A DNA stretch of 5,473 nucleotides, taken from contig CAAGKS010000020.1 in the NCBI GenBank assembly GCA_900770605.1, positions 1 to 5,473 of the forward strand. Reading direction: 5' to 3'. A program made the translations under genes and the position numbers. Source of the stretch: Clostridia bacterium (lineage in GTDB: Bacteria; Bacillota; Clostridia; Oscillospirales; CAG-272). Under the pieces are notes generated by a model that saw only the letters and a program-made list of their open reading frames with translations, was not told the DNA's origin and did no database searches. Positions within the stretch are counted from its first letter, which is position 1. Every line of letters starts with the position of its first letter. Below, piece by piece: positions 1 through 5,473 of this stretch.

Positions 1-2891
1 TCAACCACGTAGGCACAAGCCTTACCATAACCGGCGGCACGCTCGTTGACAACGTGGCGTGGGGCAAATCTGATGTAAGCGATAAATACGCCGACGTTCA
101 TCAAAATGATATTTTCTACGCAGTATCCGCGACCAAACCCGTTTCCATCACAGGCGGTACGTTCGGCACCGATATTTACGGCGCATGCACGGGCACTGAC
201 GAGCAGGATCAGGCAGTAACGCCCAACGGATACGAGCAGTTTGTGATCGGTACGGATGAAAACGGCAATCCTAATCTTTGGATAGTTGCTGCAGGATGGG
301 TAATAACCTTTGTTGACGAGAACGGCAACACGCTTCAAAGCGAGCCCGTGCGCAACGGAGAAATGCCCGTATTAAACGAAGCGATAGCATCTCGCGACGG
401 ATACGTATGGTCTTGGGATAAGACTGTATCCCCCGCTACCGAGGACGTGACCTACACGCTGGTATGGAAGCTGATCGTAGCTGAGATCATCAAGGCGGAC
501 GGCACGTTCGGCGGCTACTGCACGTCCCTGCAAAACGCCATCGCCGCGGCGCAAAGCGGAGACACTGTGAGACTTCTCGTGGATATTTCCATAACGAGCA
601 ATATCAATATACAAGCAGATAAGAATTTCATTCTTGACGGTAACGGTCACACCATCACTCGCGGCAAGGACGCAAGCGATAAATGGTACACGGGAACTCT
701 GTTCTCTATCAGCTCGGGCGCAACGATCACACTCGACGGAAACCTTACTATCGACGGTGGTAACAATTGGACGTTTAAAGAAGCAGAGTTCAACGAGGCA
801 TTGGAAAAAGCGCTTGATGATGGTGCTAACTGTATAGAGCAAGCTAAGTATGACGGATACGTGTTTATTACGCGCGAAGCGGGTTCGTACACGAATGATG
901 CAAGTCCAATGTTTAATATTGCCGGAAGCTTAATAATAAACAATACCACCATCAAGAACCAAATAGGAAAAGTTATGACAGCCAACGGCGGTACGGTGGT
1001 TTTAAATAGCGGTACACTCATAACTCATAATGCCTATGCCGCTAATGTGCAGGGCATGATGCATATAACCGGAGGTACACAATTTATTATCAACAGCGGC
1101 GCTGAAATAAGCAATAACTACGTTGCAGGTAATGGCGGTCTGTTCTATATTAACGGTTCTGTTCTTACTATGAACGGCGGTGTGCTCAAAGGCACTCGCG
1201 GTGTTAACTGCAACGGTACTGTCATGCAGCTGCATCAAGGTAACGCTACGTTCATTATGAATGACGGTCTTATTTGTGACAATATCGGTCTTCGCGGTGG
1301 TAATGGACACTGTTGTGCTATTTATTTACATTCAACAGGTATTATGGAAATGTACGGCGGTACGATCTGCCACAATATCGGACACACTGTTGGCGCCATA
1401 CTAGCAAACAGCAGCAACTCGAAGCTTACGATATACAACGGTGCTATAGTCAATAACATTCAAACGGCACTGTACAACACATCGAACAAAACACCGACGA
1501 CGTACGGTTACGATGTTGCCCAAGGTGGCGGCACAGTAAAGATTCTCGGCGGCGTATTCACGCAGGACGTTAACCTGTGGTGCGGCGAGGAATACATTGC
1601 TGTTCCCCAGCTTTACCGCGAGATAGACGGCTACGACGGACACGATGTAGTATGTTTTGAGGACAGAGAGCTCTGGCTCGTTGATAAAGCAACCGTAAGC
1701 GGCGATATTCAGGGCGGAGACAGATTCGGAAATATCAGAGAGGACGGAGAATCCGTCATTACCACGATAGCCAACGATTCCTCCTTTACTGCGATCTACG
1801 ATATCACTCACTTCTACTACAAGGCGTTCACCGTTGAGCTTTCGCTTGGCGATCAAGCGGTAATTCCCGCAGGCACGGCAATAATCCTTCAGGAGACTGA
1901 CGGTAGCGGCGCTCTGAAATACTGGTACTACGTAGCAGAAACGGATATGACGGCAATTTCCTTCAGCGACTTTAAGAGAATGGGCTCTACCGAGGACGAC
2001 GTATTTGGAAACGTGCAGTCTATGCGCGACGTGACCTTCAAGATCACCGTTGATTTCTCGGGAGTTGAAGCCTCCGCGCGTCCGACGGGAGAGGTGGACG
2101 TTTGCCTCAACCTCGTTGCAGTTTCCGACGATACGTTCAAGAGCGGCGCGGTAGATCTTATCGGCAAAAACACGCTTGAGATGCTCTCAACGAACTACGA
2201 GCTTAACATTCAAGCCAACGGAACGTCCACGGAGCTTGATTGGAGCGTTTCCTTCAAGGACGGCGACGGTAATACCGTAAGCGATCTCAGCTCGGTCACG
2301 TACGATGAAAAGTATCTTGCGTTGCACGTCATTATTGAGAATGCACCCCTTGATGCCGTAATAACCATCGGAAACGAGAAATATTACGCTTACGAGGCAG
2401 GACACTTCATTATCCCTATCGGAAGCGCACTTGAGGACGGCGTTACGGCAACGATCAGCTCAAATATGTTCCCCGATACCCCCGCTTCCTACGTGATAAC
2501 GTATCAGCTTTATACTTCAAATTCCACTGTTGACGCATCGCCTCTGAACGGAGCGAAGGTCGATGAGGACACCGTGACCGCGATCACGAGCGACCGTCAC
2601 GCCGCCGTGAACGTAACAGGAGACAAGGTACTGTATGCAAGCGGTGAGAGCATTGAGGTTACCGTAAAGCGCGATATATCTGCGGATTTTGAGCTTTCTG
2701 TGATCATTGAGGTCAAGAACGCGAACGGCAGCTACTCTGCCCTCAACGTTGCCCCCACGGTAAGCGGTGATCAATACACCTTCGATATTGCAGACCTTGA
2801 ATTCGGCTCTTACAGGATCGTGGCTGCGGTGAAGGATTCCGCAAGCGGAGCGCTCATCACTCAACAATTCTATTATTTCTTGATCGGATAA
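1..2891 (+). CDS. Large surface/secreted beta-helix repeat protein, 3' part (5' end outside window)
   Basis: The frame is open from the left edge (first full codon at 3) to TAA at 2889-2891, giving 962 codons. The GTG at 54 is not a credible start, because the codons before it already read a matching repeat (SLTITGGTLVDNV), so the gene begins upstream. Modules in order: ITGGT-type coils (about 3-180); a small beta domain starting WVITFVDENGNTL (about 297-470), like the extracellular repeats common in Firmicutes surface proteins; a SLQNAIAAAQSGDTVRLL ... LDGNGHTI segment (about 525-660), a usual entry to right-handed beta-helix domains; Gly/Asn-rich beta-helix coils (about 700-1560: ITGGT, MNGGV, MNDGL, MYGGT, IYNGA, ILGGV); then about 440 residues of beta-rich sequence I do not recognise, probably Ig-like near the end. 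There is no LPxTG motif, dockerin, S-layer homology repeat or C-terminal membrane helix; the protein ends FYYFLIG. Adhesion or glycan binding is plausible, but no catalytic residues can be assigned. Confidence 0.88.
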   Translation, partial: NHVGTSLTITGGTLVDNVAWGKSDVSDKYADVHQNDIFYAVSATKPVSITGGTFGTDIYGACTGTDEQDQAVTPNGYEQFVIGTDENGNPNLWIVAAGWVITFVDENGNTLQSEPVRNGEMPVLNEAIASRDGYVWSWDKTVSPATEDVTYTLVWKLIVAEIIKADGTFGGYCTSLQNAIAAAQSGDTVRLLVDISITSNINIQADKNFILDGNGHTITRGKDASDKWYTGTLFSISSGATITLDGNLTIDGGNNWTFKEAEFNEALEKALDDGANCIEQAKYDGYVFITREAGSYTNDASPMFNIAGSLIINNTTIKNQIGKVMTANGGTVVLNSGTLITHNAYAANVQGMMHITGGTQFIINSGAEISNNYVAGNGGLFYINGSVLTMNGGVLKGTRGVNCNGTVMQLHQGNATFIMNDGLICDNIGLRGGNGHCCAIYLHSTGIMEMYGGTICHNIGHTVGAILANSSNSKLTIYNGAIVNNIQTALYNTSNKTPTTYGYDVAQGGGTVKILGGVFTQDVNLWCGEEYIAVPQLYREIDGYDGHDVVCFEDRELWLVDKATVSGDIQGGDRFGNIREDGESVITTIANDSSFTAIYDITHFYYKAFTVELSLGDQAVIPAGTAIILQETDGSGALKYWYYVAETDMTAISFSDFKRMGSTEDDVFGNVQSMRDVTFKITVDFSGVEASARPTGEVDVCLNLVAVSDDTFKSGAVDLIGKNTLEMLSTNYELNIQANGTSTELDWSVSFKDGDGNTVSDLSSVTYDEKYLALHVIIENAPLDAVITIGNEKYYAYEAGHFIIPIGSALEDGVTATISSNMFPDTPASYVITYQLYTSNSTVDASPLNGAKVDEDTVTAITSDRHAAVNVTGDKVLYASGESIEVTVKRDISADFELSVIIEVKNANGSYSALNVAPTVSGDQYTFDIADLEFGSYRIVAAVKDSASGALITQQFYYFLIG
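700..1560 (+). repeat. Protein-level beta-helix coil repeats within the surface protein gene
   Basis: The encoded segment is a degenerate series of coils, each carrying a hydrophobic beta strand followed by a Gly/Asn turn. Examples are LTIDGG, LIINNTTI, VLNSGTLI, MHITGGTQ, FIINSGAEI, LTMNGGVLKG, FIMNDGLICDN, MEMYGGTICHN, LTIYNGAIVNN and VKILGGVF. Spacing is roughly 25-35 residues. This pattern is typical of right-handed parallel beta-helix proteins (pectate-lyase-like superfamily and adhesins). The repetition is visible in the protein but weak at DNA level, where codons have diverged. Related ITGGT coils also occur at about 30-50 and 145-165. Confidence 0.7.
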
Positions 2892-2910
2892 CCAATATCC
2901 GTCAAGTCCT

Positions 2911-2950
2911 ATCGGCTGATTCCAAACGGAATCAGCCGATTTTTTTATTT
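2911..2950 (+). terminator. Rho-independent terminator of the surface protein gene
   Basis: A perfect 13-bp inverted repeat (2911-2923 pairing with 2928-2940) has a 4-base AAAC loop and is followed directly by a T-rich run (TTTTTTATTTT from 2941). It starts 20 bases after the stop codon at 2889-2891. The upstream side has no T run, so it should work only on the + strand. It separates the surface protein gene from the operon that follows. Confidence 0.93.
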
Positions 2951-3022
2951 TGACACCGTCTTTTTTCGCAAAATGAACACCGATTGACCTTTATTATAAA
3001 AAAATAGCTTTTATTTTAAGTA

Positions 3023-3044
3023 TTTTATTGAAATTGCAATAAAA
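3023..3044. promoter_or_regulatory. Inverted repeat over the -35 box, candidate operator
   Basis: TTTTATTG (3023-3030) and CAATAAAA (3037-3044) are perfect 8-base inverted arms separated by 6 bases. They overlap the -35 box and the first part of the spacer. A second palindrome, ATTGCAAT (3033-3040), lies inside. The position suits a repressor that blocks RNA polymerase. The arms are AT-rich in an AT-rich region, so chance is a real alternative, and no regulator gene is present to match it. Confidence 0.4.
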
Positions 3045-3056
3045 ATATGGTATAAT
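3028..3056 (+). promoter_or_regulatory. Sigma-A type promoter of the transporter/phosphodiesterase operon
   Basis: The -35 box is TTGAAA (3028-3033). After a 17-base spacer comes a perfect -10 box TATAAT (3051-3056), preceded by TGG, which forms an extended -10 (TGnTATAAT). The region upstream of the -35 (about 2991-3027) is almost entirely A/T and could act as an UP element. Transcription would begin near 3063, leaving a leader of only about 25 bases before the ATG at 3088. That is too short for a riboswitch or attenuator. Confidence 0.88.
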
Positions 3057-3073
3057 ACAACTACATTCTACAC

Positions 3074-3080
3074 AAGGAGA
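3074..3080 (+). promoter_or_regulatory. Ribosome binding site of the transporter gene
   Basis: AAGGAGA lies with 8 bases between AGGAG and the ATG at 3088-3090. This is a near-ideal Shine-Dalgarno sequence and spacing for Firmicutes, and it fixes the start of the transporter at MKLNYKRT. Confidence 0.9.
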
Positions 3081-3087
3081 ACCGACT

Positions 3088-4476
3088 ATGAAACTTAACT
3101 ACAAGCGCACTATACTCGTCGGAATGGCGTTCTTCCTCATAACTGCCTTCTGGCAGGCGTACGATGCAATAATTCCGCTTATTCTTTTGAACCACTTCGG
3201 TCTGCCTCACACGGTGTCCGGCACGATAATGTCATTTGACAATATCCTCGCCGTATTTCTGCTTCCCCTGTTCGGAGCTATATCCGACAAGGTGAGCTCA
3301 AAGCACGGCAAGCGCACGCCCTTTATTCTCATCGGAACTATTATCGCAGTTATCGCGTTTGTAGCTCTTACGTTTATCGATAACTTCCAGCTCGCTCGCG
3401 TTACAGCTGACGGTATCCCCGAGCTCGCCAAGGTTATGAGCGAGGAAGAGATCGCAAAGCTGACGCTCGACATCACCGTCAAAAATCCCCTGCCCCTTAT
3501 CGGATTTATAGCAACGCTTCTCGTGGTGCTTCTCGCTATGGCGACATTCCGCTCCCCCGCGGTCGCGCTTATGCCTGACGTAACCGTAAAGCCCCTGCGC
3601 TCCAAGGGCAACGCCATCATAAACCTTACGGGTACTGTGGGCGGTATTCTCGTTCTCGTGCTCGGTATGGTTTTCGCTACTTCAAAAAATCTTTATATGC
3701 AATACACGGGCTACTTCATCGCCGTCGTTGCGATAATGCTCGTAGGTCTTATAGTATTCATCGTAAGCGTCAAGGAAAACAAATGGGCTAAGGAGATGGA
3801 GGAGGAGTCCGCTCGCCTTGGCATCGACAACTCCGCAACGGACGACACGGGAGCTGCAAAGAAGCTCTCCCGCCCCGAGCTCGTTTCCTTCTTGCTCATA
3901 CTCGCGTCGGTTGCATTCTGGTACGTCGGATACAACTCCATAACCAGCAAATATTCCGTTTACGCCTCAAATATCCTCGGCGTTGACTACAACCTCACGC
4001 TTATAGTGGCGCAGGCTGCCGCAATAGTTTCCTATATCCCTGTTGGCATCATCGCGTCCAAGATAGGCAGAAAAAAGACTATCCTTGCAGGCGTTGCTAT
4101 ACTCGCCTCCGCTTTCTTTATAGGTAACTTCATAAACCCCGGCACGCCCGGTTGGATAATGTTCCCCATATTCGCTCTTGCGGGAATAGGCTGGGCGACC
4201 ATCAACGTAAACTCCTTCCCGATGGTAGTTGAGCTTGCTACGGGCGGAAACGTTGGAAAATACACCGGCTACTATTACACCGCTTCTATGTCCGCGCAGA
4301 TCGTTGCTCCCATTCTCTCGGGTCTTTTCTACGACCTCTTTGGAATGAGATACACCTTCTTCTCGTTCGGTACTGTTTTCGTAGTATTCTCGTTCATCAC
4401 CATGTTCTTCGTTAAGCACGGTGACTCCAAACCTGACTATTCAAAGAGCGCTCTTGAGAGCCTCGACGTTGACTGA
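3088..4476 (+). CDS. Major facilitator superfamily transporter, SLC45/sugar-symporter-like
   Basis: A 462-residue integral membrane protein with about 12 predicted helices (roughly residues 9-33, 46-66, 79-97, 136-154, 174-196, 206-228, 264-284, 301-320, 331-349, 356-374, 394-415 and 421-441). The loop between helices 2 and 3 carries the family signature GAISDKVSSKHGKRTPFI (residues 63-80), close to the G..SD...GRR.PFI motif of SLC45 and related sugar:cation symporters. Other typical features are RSPAVALMPD (155-164), RSKGNAIINLTG (171-182), a second-half repeat of the loop motif at GIIASKIGRKK (320-330) and YTGYYYTASMSAQ (392-404). By family it probably moves a sugar or glycoside with a cation, but the substrate cannot be read from sequence. 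The loop after helix 3 (about 98-135) is unusually long and partly acidic. It has its own promoter and is the first gene of a two-gene operon. The transporter class is secure; the substrate is unknown. Confidence 0.92.
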   Translation: MKLNYKRTILVGMAFFLITAFWQAYDAIIPLILLNHFGLPHTVSGTIMSFDNILAVFLLPLFGAISDKVSSKHGKRTPFILIGTIIAVIAFVALTFIDNFQLARVTADGIPELAKVMSEEEIAKLTLDITVKNPLPLIGFIATLLVVLLAMATFRSPAVALMPDVTVKPLRSKGNAIINLTGTVGGILVLVLGMVFATSKNLYMQYTGYFIAVVAIMLVGLIVFIVSVKENKWAKEMEEESARLGIDNSATDDTGAAKKLSRPELVSFLLILASVAFWYVGYNSITSKYSVYASNILGVDYNLTLIVAQAAAIVSYIPVGIIASKIGRKKTILAGVAILASAFFIGNFINPGTPGWIMFPIFALAGIGWATINVNSFPMVVELATGGNVGKYTGYYYTASMSAQIVAPILSGLFYDLFGMRYTFFSFGTVFVVFSFITMFFVKHGDSKPDYSKSALESLDVD

Positions 4477-4477
4477 T

Positions 4478-5296
4478 ATGACTGCATTTATAGTAATTTC
4501 AATAATACTTTGGTTTGCGCTTCTGCTCTTTTGCGCGTACGTTATCGTGCTCGCATGCCCGTCCGCCAAGCCGCCCAAGAGCAGCGCTCTGCTTTGCGAA
4601 TACGCGCACAGAGGTCTGCACGGCGACGGAGTGCCCGAAAACTCGCTCGGCGCGTTTGCGCTTGCCTGTGAAAAGGGCTTTGCGATAGAGCTTGACGTGC
4701 ATCTTTCCAAGGATAAAGAGGTAATGGTATTCCACGACGCCACGCTTGAGCGTATGACGGGAAATACCGCAAAAATAAACGAGCTTACCTGCGAGGAGCT
4801 CTCCGAGCTCAAGCTCGCGGACACCGAGGAGCGTATTCCCACGCTGAAGCAGGTGCTTGAGCTTGTGGGTGGAAAAGTACCCCTGCTCGTAGAGCTTAAA
4901 GGCGAGAGCACGGACACCTCGCTTTGCGCCGAGGTTGCAAAGTTACTTCGCGAGTATTCCGGAGAGTACTGCATTGAGTCCTTCAATCCTCTGCTTCTGG
5001 CAGCCATGAGAAAGCAGCTTCCCGACGCGTATTACGGACTGCTTTATACGAACGTCTGCCGCGAAAAGAAAAAGTGCTCGCCGCTGAATATTGCGCTCAC
5101 CTGCATGGCGTTCAATTTCCTCGCCAAGCCGAATTTTATCGCGTTTGATCAGAAGGACAGAGGCTGTTTCCCTGTAAAGCTCACAACGCGTTTCTATGGC
5201 GCTACAAAGTACGTGTGGACCGTAAGAAGCGACGAGGAGCTTGAGATCGCTCGCAAGAGTGGCGAATGTCCCATATTCGAAAACTGTAACAAATAA
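4478..5296 (+). CDS. Membrane-anchored glycerophosphodiester phosphodiesterase family protein
   Basis: A 272-residue protein of the GDPD family, which hydrolyses glycerophosphodiesters to glycerol 3-phosphate and an alcohol, usually with a divalent metal. The conserved HR...ExD...H signature is intact: HRG at 44-46, PEN at 53-55, ELD at 71-73 (E71, D73) and FHD at 85-87 (H86). Also present are VELK (138-141), ESF (167-169) and the late WTV (247-249). Residues about 4-27 form one hydrophobic helix followed by KPPK, so the positive-inside rule puts the catalytic domain in the cytoplasm. ATG 4478 is chosen over GTG 4421: it comes one base after the transporter stop, begins directly at the helix, and avoids a 56-base overlap. 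No good Shine-Dalgarno sequence precedes it, so translation probably depends on coupling to the transporter gene. The end (CPIFENCNK) is short compared with the G..I.TD.P ending of classic members. It stops at tandem TAA codons (5294-5299). The family is secure; the actual substrate is not. Confidence 0.92.
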   Translation: MTAFIVISIILWFALLLFCAYVIVLACPSAKPPKSSALLCEYAHRGLHGDGVPENSLGAFALACEKGFAIELDVHLSKDKEVMVFHDATLERMTGNTAKINELTCEELSELKLADTEERIPTLKQVLELVGGKVPLLVELKGESTDTSLCAEVAKLLREYSGEYCIESFNPLLLAAMRKQLPDAYYGLLYTNVCREKKKCSPLNIALTCMAFNFLAKPNFIAFDQKDRGCFPVKLTTRFYGATKYVWTVRSDEELEIARKSGECPIFENCNK

Positions 5297-5297
5297 T

Positions 5298-5350
5298 AAA
5301 ATTGGTGGAGTACCCGTTTCAATCCGGGCACTCCACCAATTTTGTTTTAT
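5298..5350. terminator. Operon terminator, probably bidirectional
   Basis: AAAATTGGTGGAGT (5298-5311) pairs perfectly over 14 bases with 5330-5343. After one A/C mismatch (5312/5329) the stem continues with CCCG/CGGG (5313-5316 with 5325-5328), leaving an 8-base loop. T-rich sequence follows on the + strand (TTTTGTTTTATT), and the opposite strand reads TTTTATTATTTG. The structure could therefore stop transcripts from both sides, which would suit a convergent gene beyond the right edge. It begins two bases after the phosphodiesterase stop codon. Confidence 0.9.
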
Positions 5351-5366
5351 TCATTTCCCCCTCTTT

Positions 5367-5473
5367 AAAGTTTTTGATCAAACTTTTTCCCAAAAAGTTT
5401 GCAGGTTCTCAGGACTGCGTCCTGAGCCGCTCTCCGCAGAGAGCGGAAATCCTCTGCGGTCAGGGGAGTCTGA
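5367..5473. repeat. Hairpin-rich non-coding element, likely dispersed intergenic repeat (cut by window edge)
   Basis: No credible gene lies after 5296. The last ~107 bases contain a chain of inverted repeats: the palindrome TTTGATCAAA (5373-5382); a 10-bp stem with a CCC loop (5379-5388 with 5392-5401); an 8-bp stem with a TGC loop (CTCAGGAC 5408-5415 with 5419-5426); an 8-bp stem with a CGCA loop (CCGCTCTC 5427-5434 with 5439-5446); and an alternative 8-bp stem (CCGCAGAG 5434-5441 with CTCTGCGG 5452-5459) that cannot form together with the preceding one. The switch from AT-rich to GC-rich halves and the dense pairing resemble the small palindromic intergenic repeats seen in gut Clostridia. 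Only one copy lies in the window, so repetition itself is inferred. Confidence 0.55.

Noticed and set aside
54..56. GTG as the start of the surface protein gene
   Set aside because: The frame is open to the left edge, and the codons before 54 encode the same ITGGT-type coil. There is no Shine-Dalgarno sequence and no signal peptide after it.
700..1560. CRISPR array or tandem DNA repeat
   Set aside because: The recurring GGCGGT-like words come from Gly-Gly codons in beta-helix coils. Unit length varies and the frame is open throughout, with no fixed repeats or spacers.
2950..2989. Second promoter using TTGACA (2950-2955) or TTGACC (2984-2989)
   Set aside because: Neither has a recognisable -10 box at 16-18 bases downstream. 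TTGACA also overlaps the T run of the terminator.
3063..3087. Riboswitch or attenuator ahead of the transporter
   Set aside because: The leader from the predicted transcription start is only about 25 bases, too short for a folded aptamer plus expression platform.
4421..4477. GTG 4421 as the start of the phosphodiesterase
   Set aside because: It would overlap the transporter by 56 bases and add 19 residues not expected in front of the membrane helix. ATG 4478 begins right at the helix and directly follows the transporter stop.
4487..4560. Lipoprotein signal (VLAC, cysteine at residue 27) in the phosphodiesterase
   Set aside because: There is no positive charge before the hydrophobic stretch, and the residue two before the cysteine is Leu, which fits the lipobox poorly. 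KPPK after the helix points to an uncleaved membrane anchor.
4441..5007. Long minus-strand open frame (188 codons) opposite the phosphodiesterase, and other antisense frames
   Set aside because: They mirror real + strand genes with strong family motifs, have Ser/Arg-rich low-complexity translations, and lack ribosome binding sites.

Overview
The window looks like part of a gut-type Clostridia (Firmicutes) genome or metagenome contig. This rests on a strong AAGGAG ribosome binding site, a consensus sigma-A type promoter in an AT-rich intergenic region, hairpin-plus-T-run terminators, and a large secreted-type surface protein built from modules common in gut Clostridia. No rRNA, tRNA or marker gene is present, so placement below class level is not supported.

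Layout, all on the + strand. (1) Positions 1-2891 hold the 3' part (962 codons) of a large repetitive surface protein. It has a short fold resembling bacterial extracellular 'FVDENG' repeats, a right-handed beta-helix made of Gly/Asn-rich coils, and about 450 C-terminal residues of beta-rich modules I cannot name. Its start and any signal peptide lie upstream of the window. A perfect 13-bp terminator hairpin follows. (2) After an AT-rich intergenic stretch with a near-consensus extended -10 promoter and an overlapping inverted repeat comes a two-gene operon. Its first gene encodes a 12-helix major facilitator transporter of the SLC45/sugar-symporter kind (3088-4476). Its second encodes a membrane-anchored glycerophosphodiester phosphodiesterase (4478-5296). 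A single base separates the stop codon of the first from the start codon of the second. (3) A long near-perfect hairpin with T-rich flanks on both strands ends the operon. The last ~110 bases are non-coding and packed with small hairpins, resembling a dispersed intergenic repeat cut off by the window edge.

The transporter and phosphodiesterase are almost certainly co-transcribed and probably translationally coupled. Charge distribution around the single helix of the phosphodiesterase suggests its catalytic domain faces the cytoplasm. It could therefore act on something the transporter brings in, or on lipid-derived glycerophosphodiesters at the inner face of the membrane. This functional link is inference. 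The surface protein gene is separated from the operon by its own terminator and shows no evident functional connection to it.

I did not find a clearly new system. The observations most worth a second look are the composition shift inside the surface protein gene, the inverted repeat over the operon promoter, the transporter/phosphodiesterase coupling, and the hairpin cluster at the right edge.
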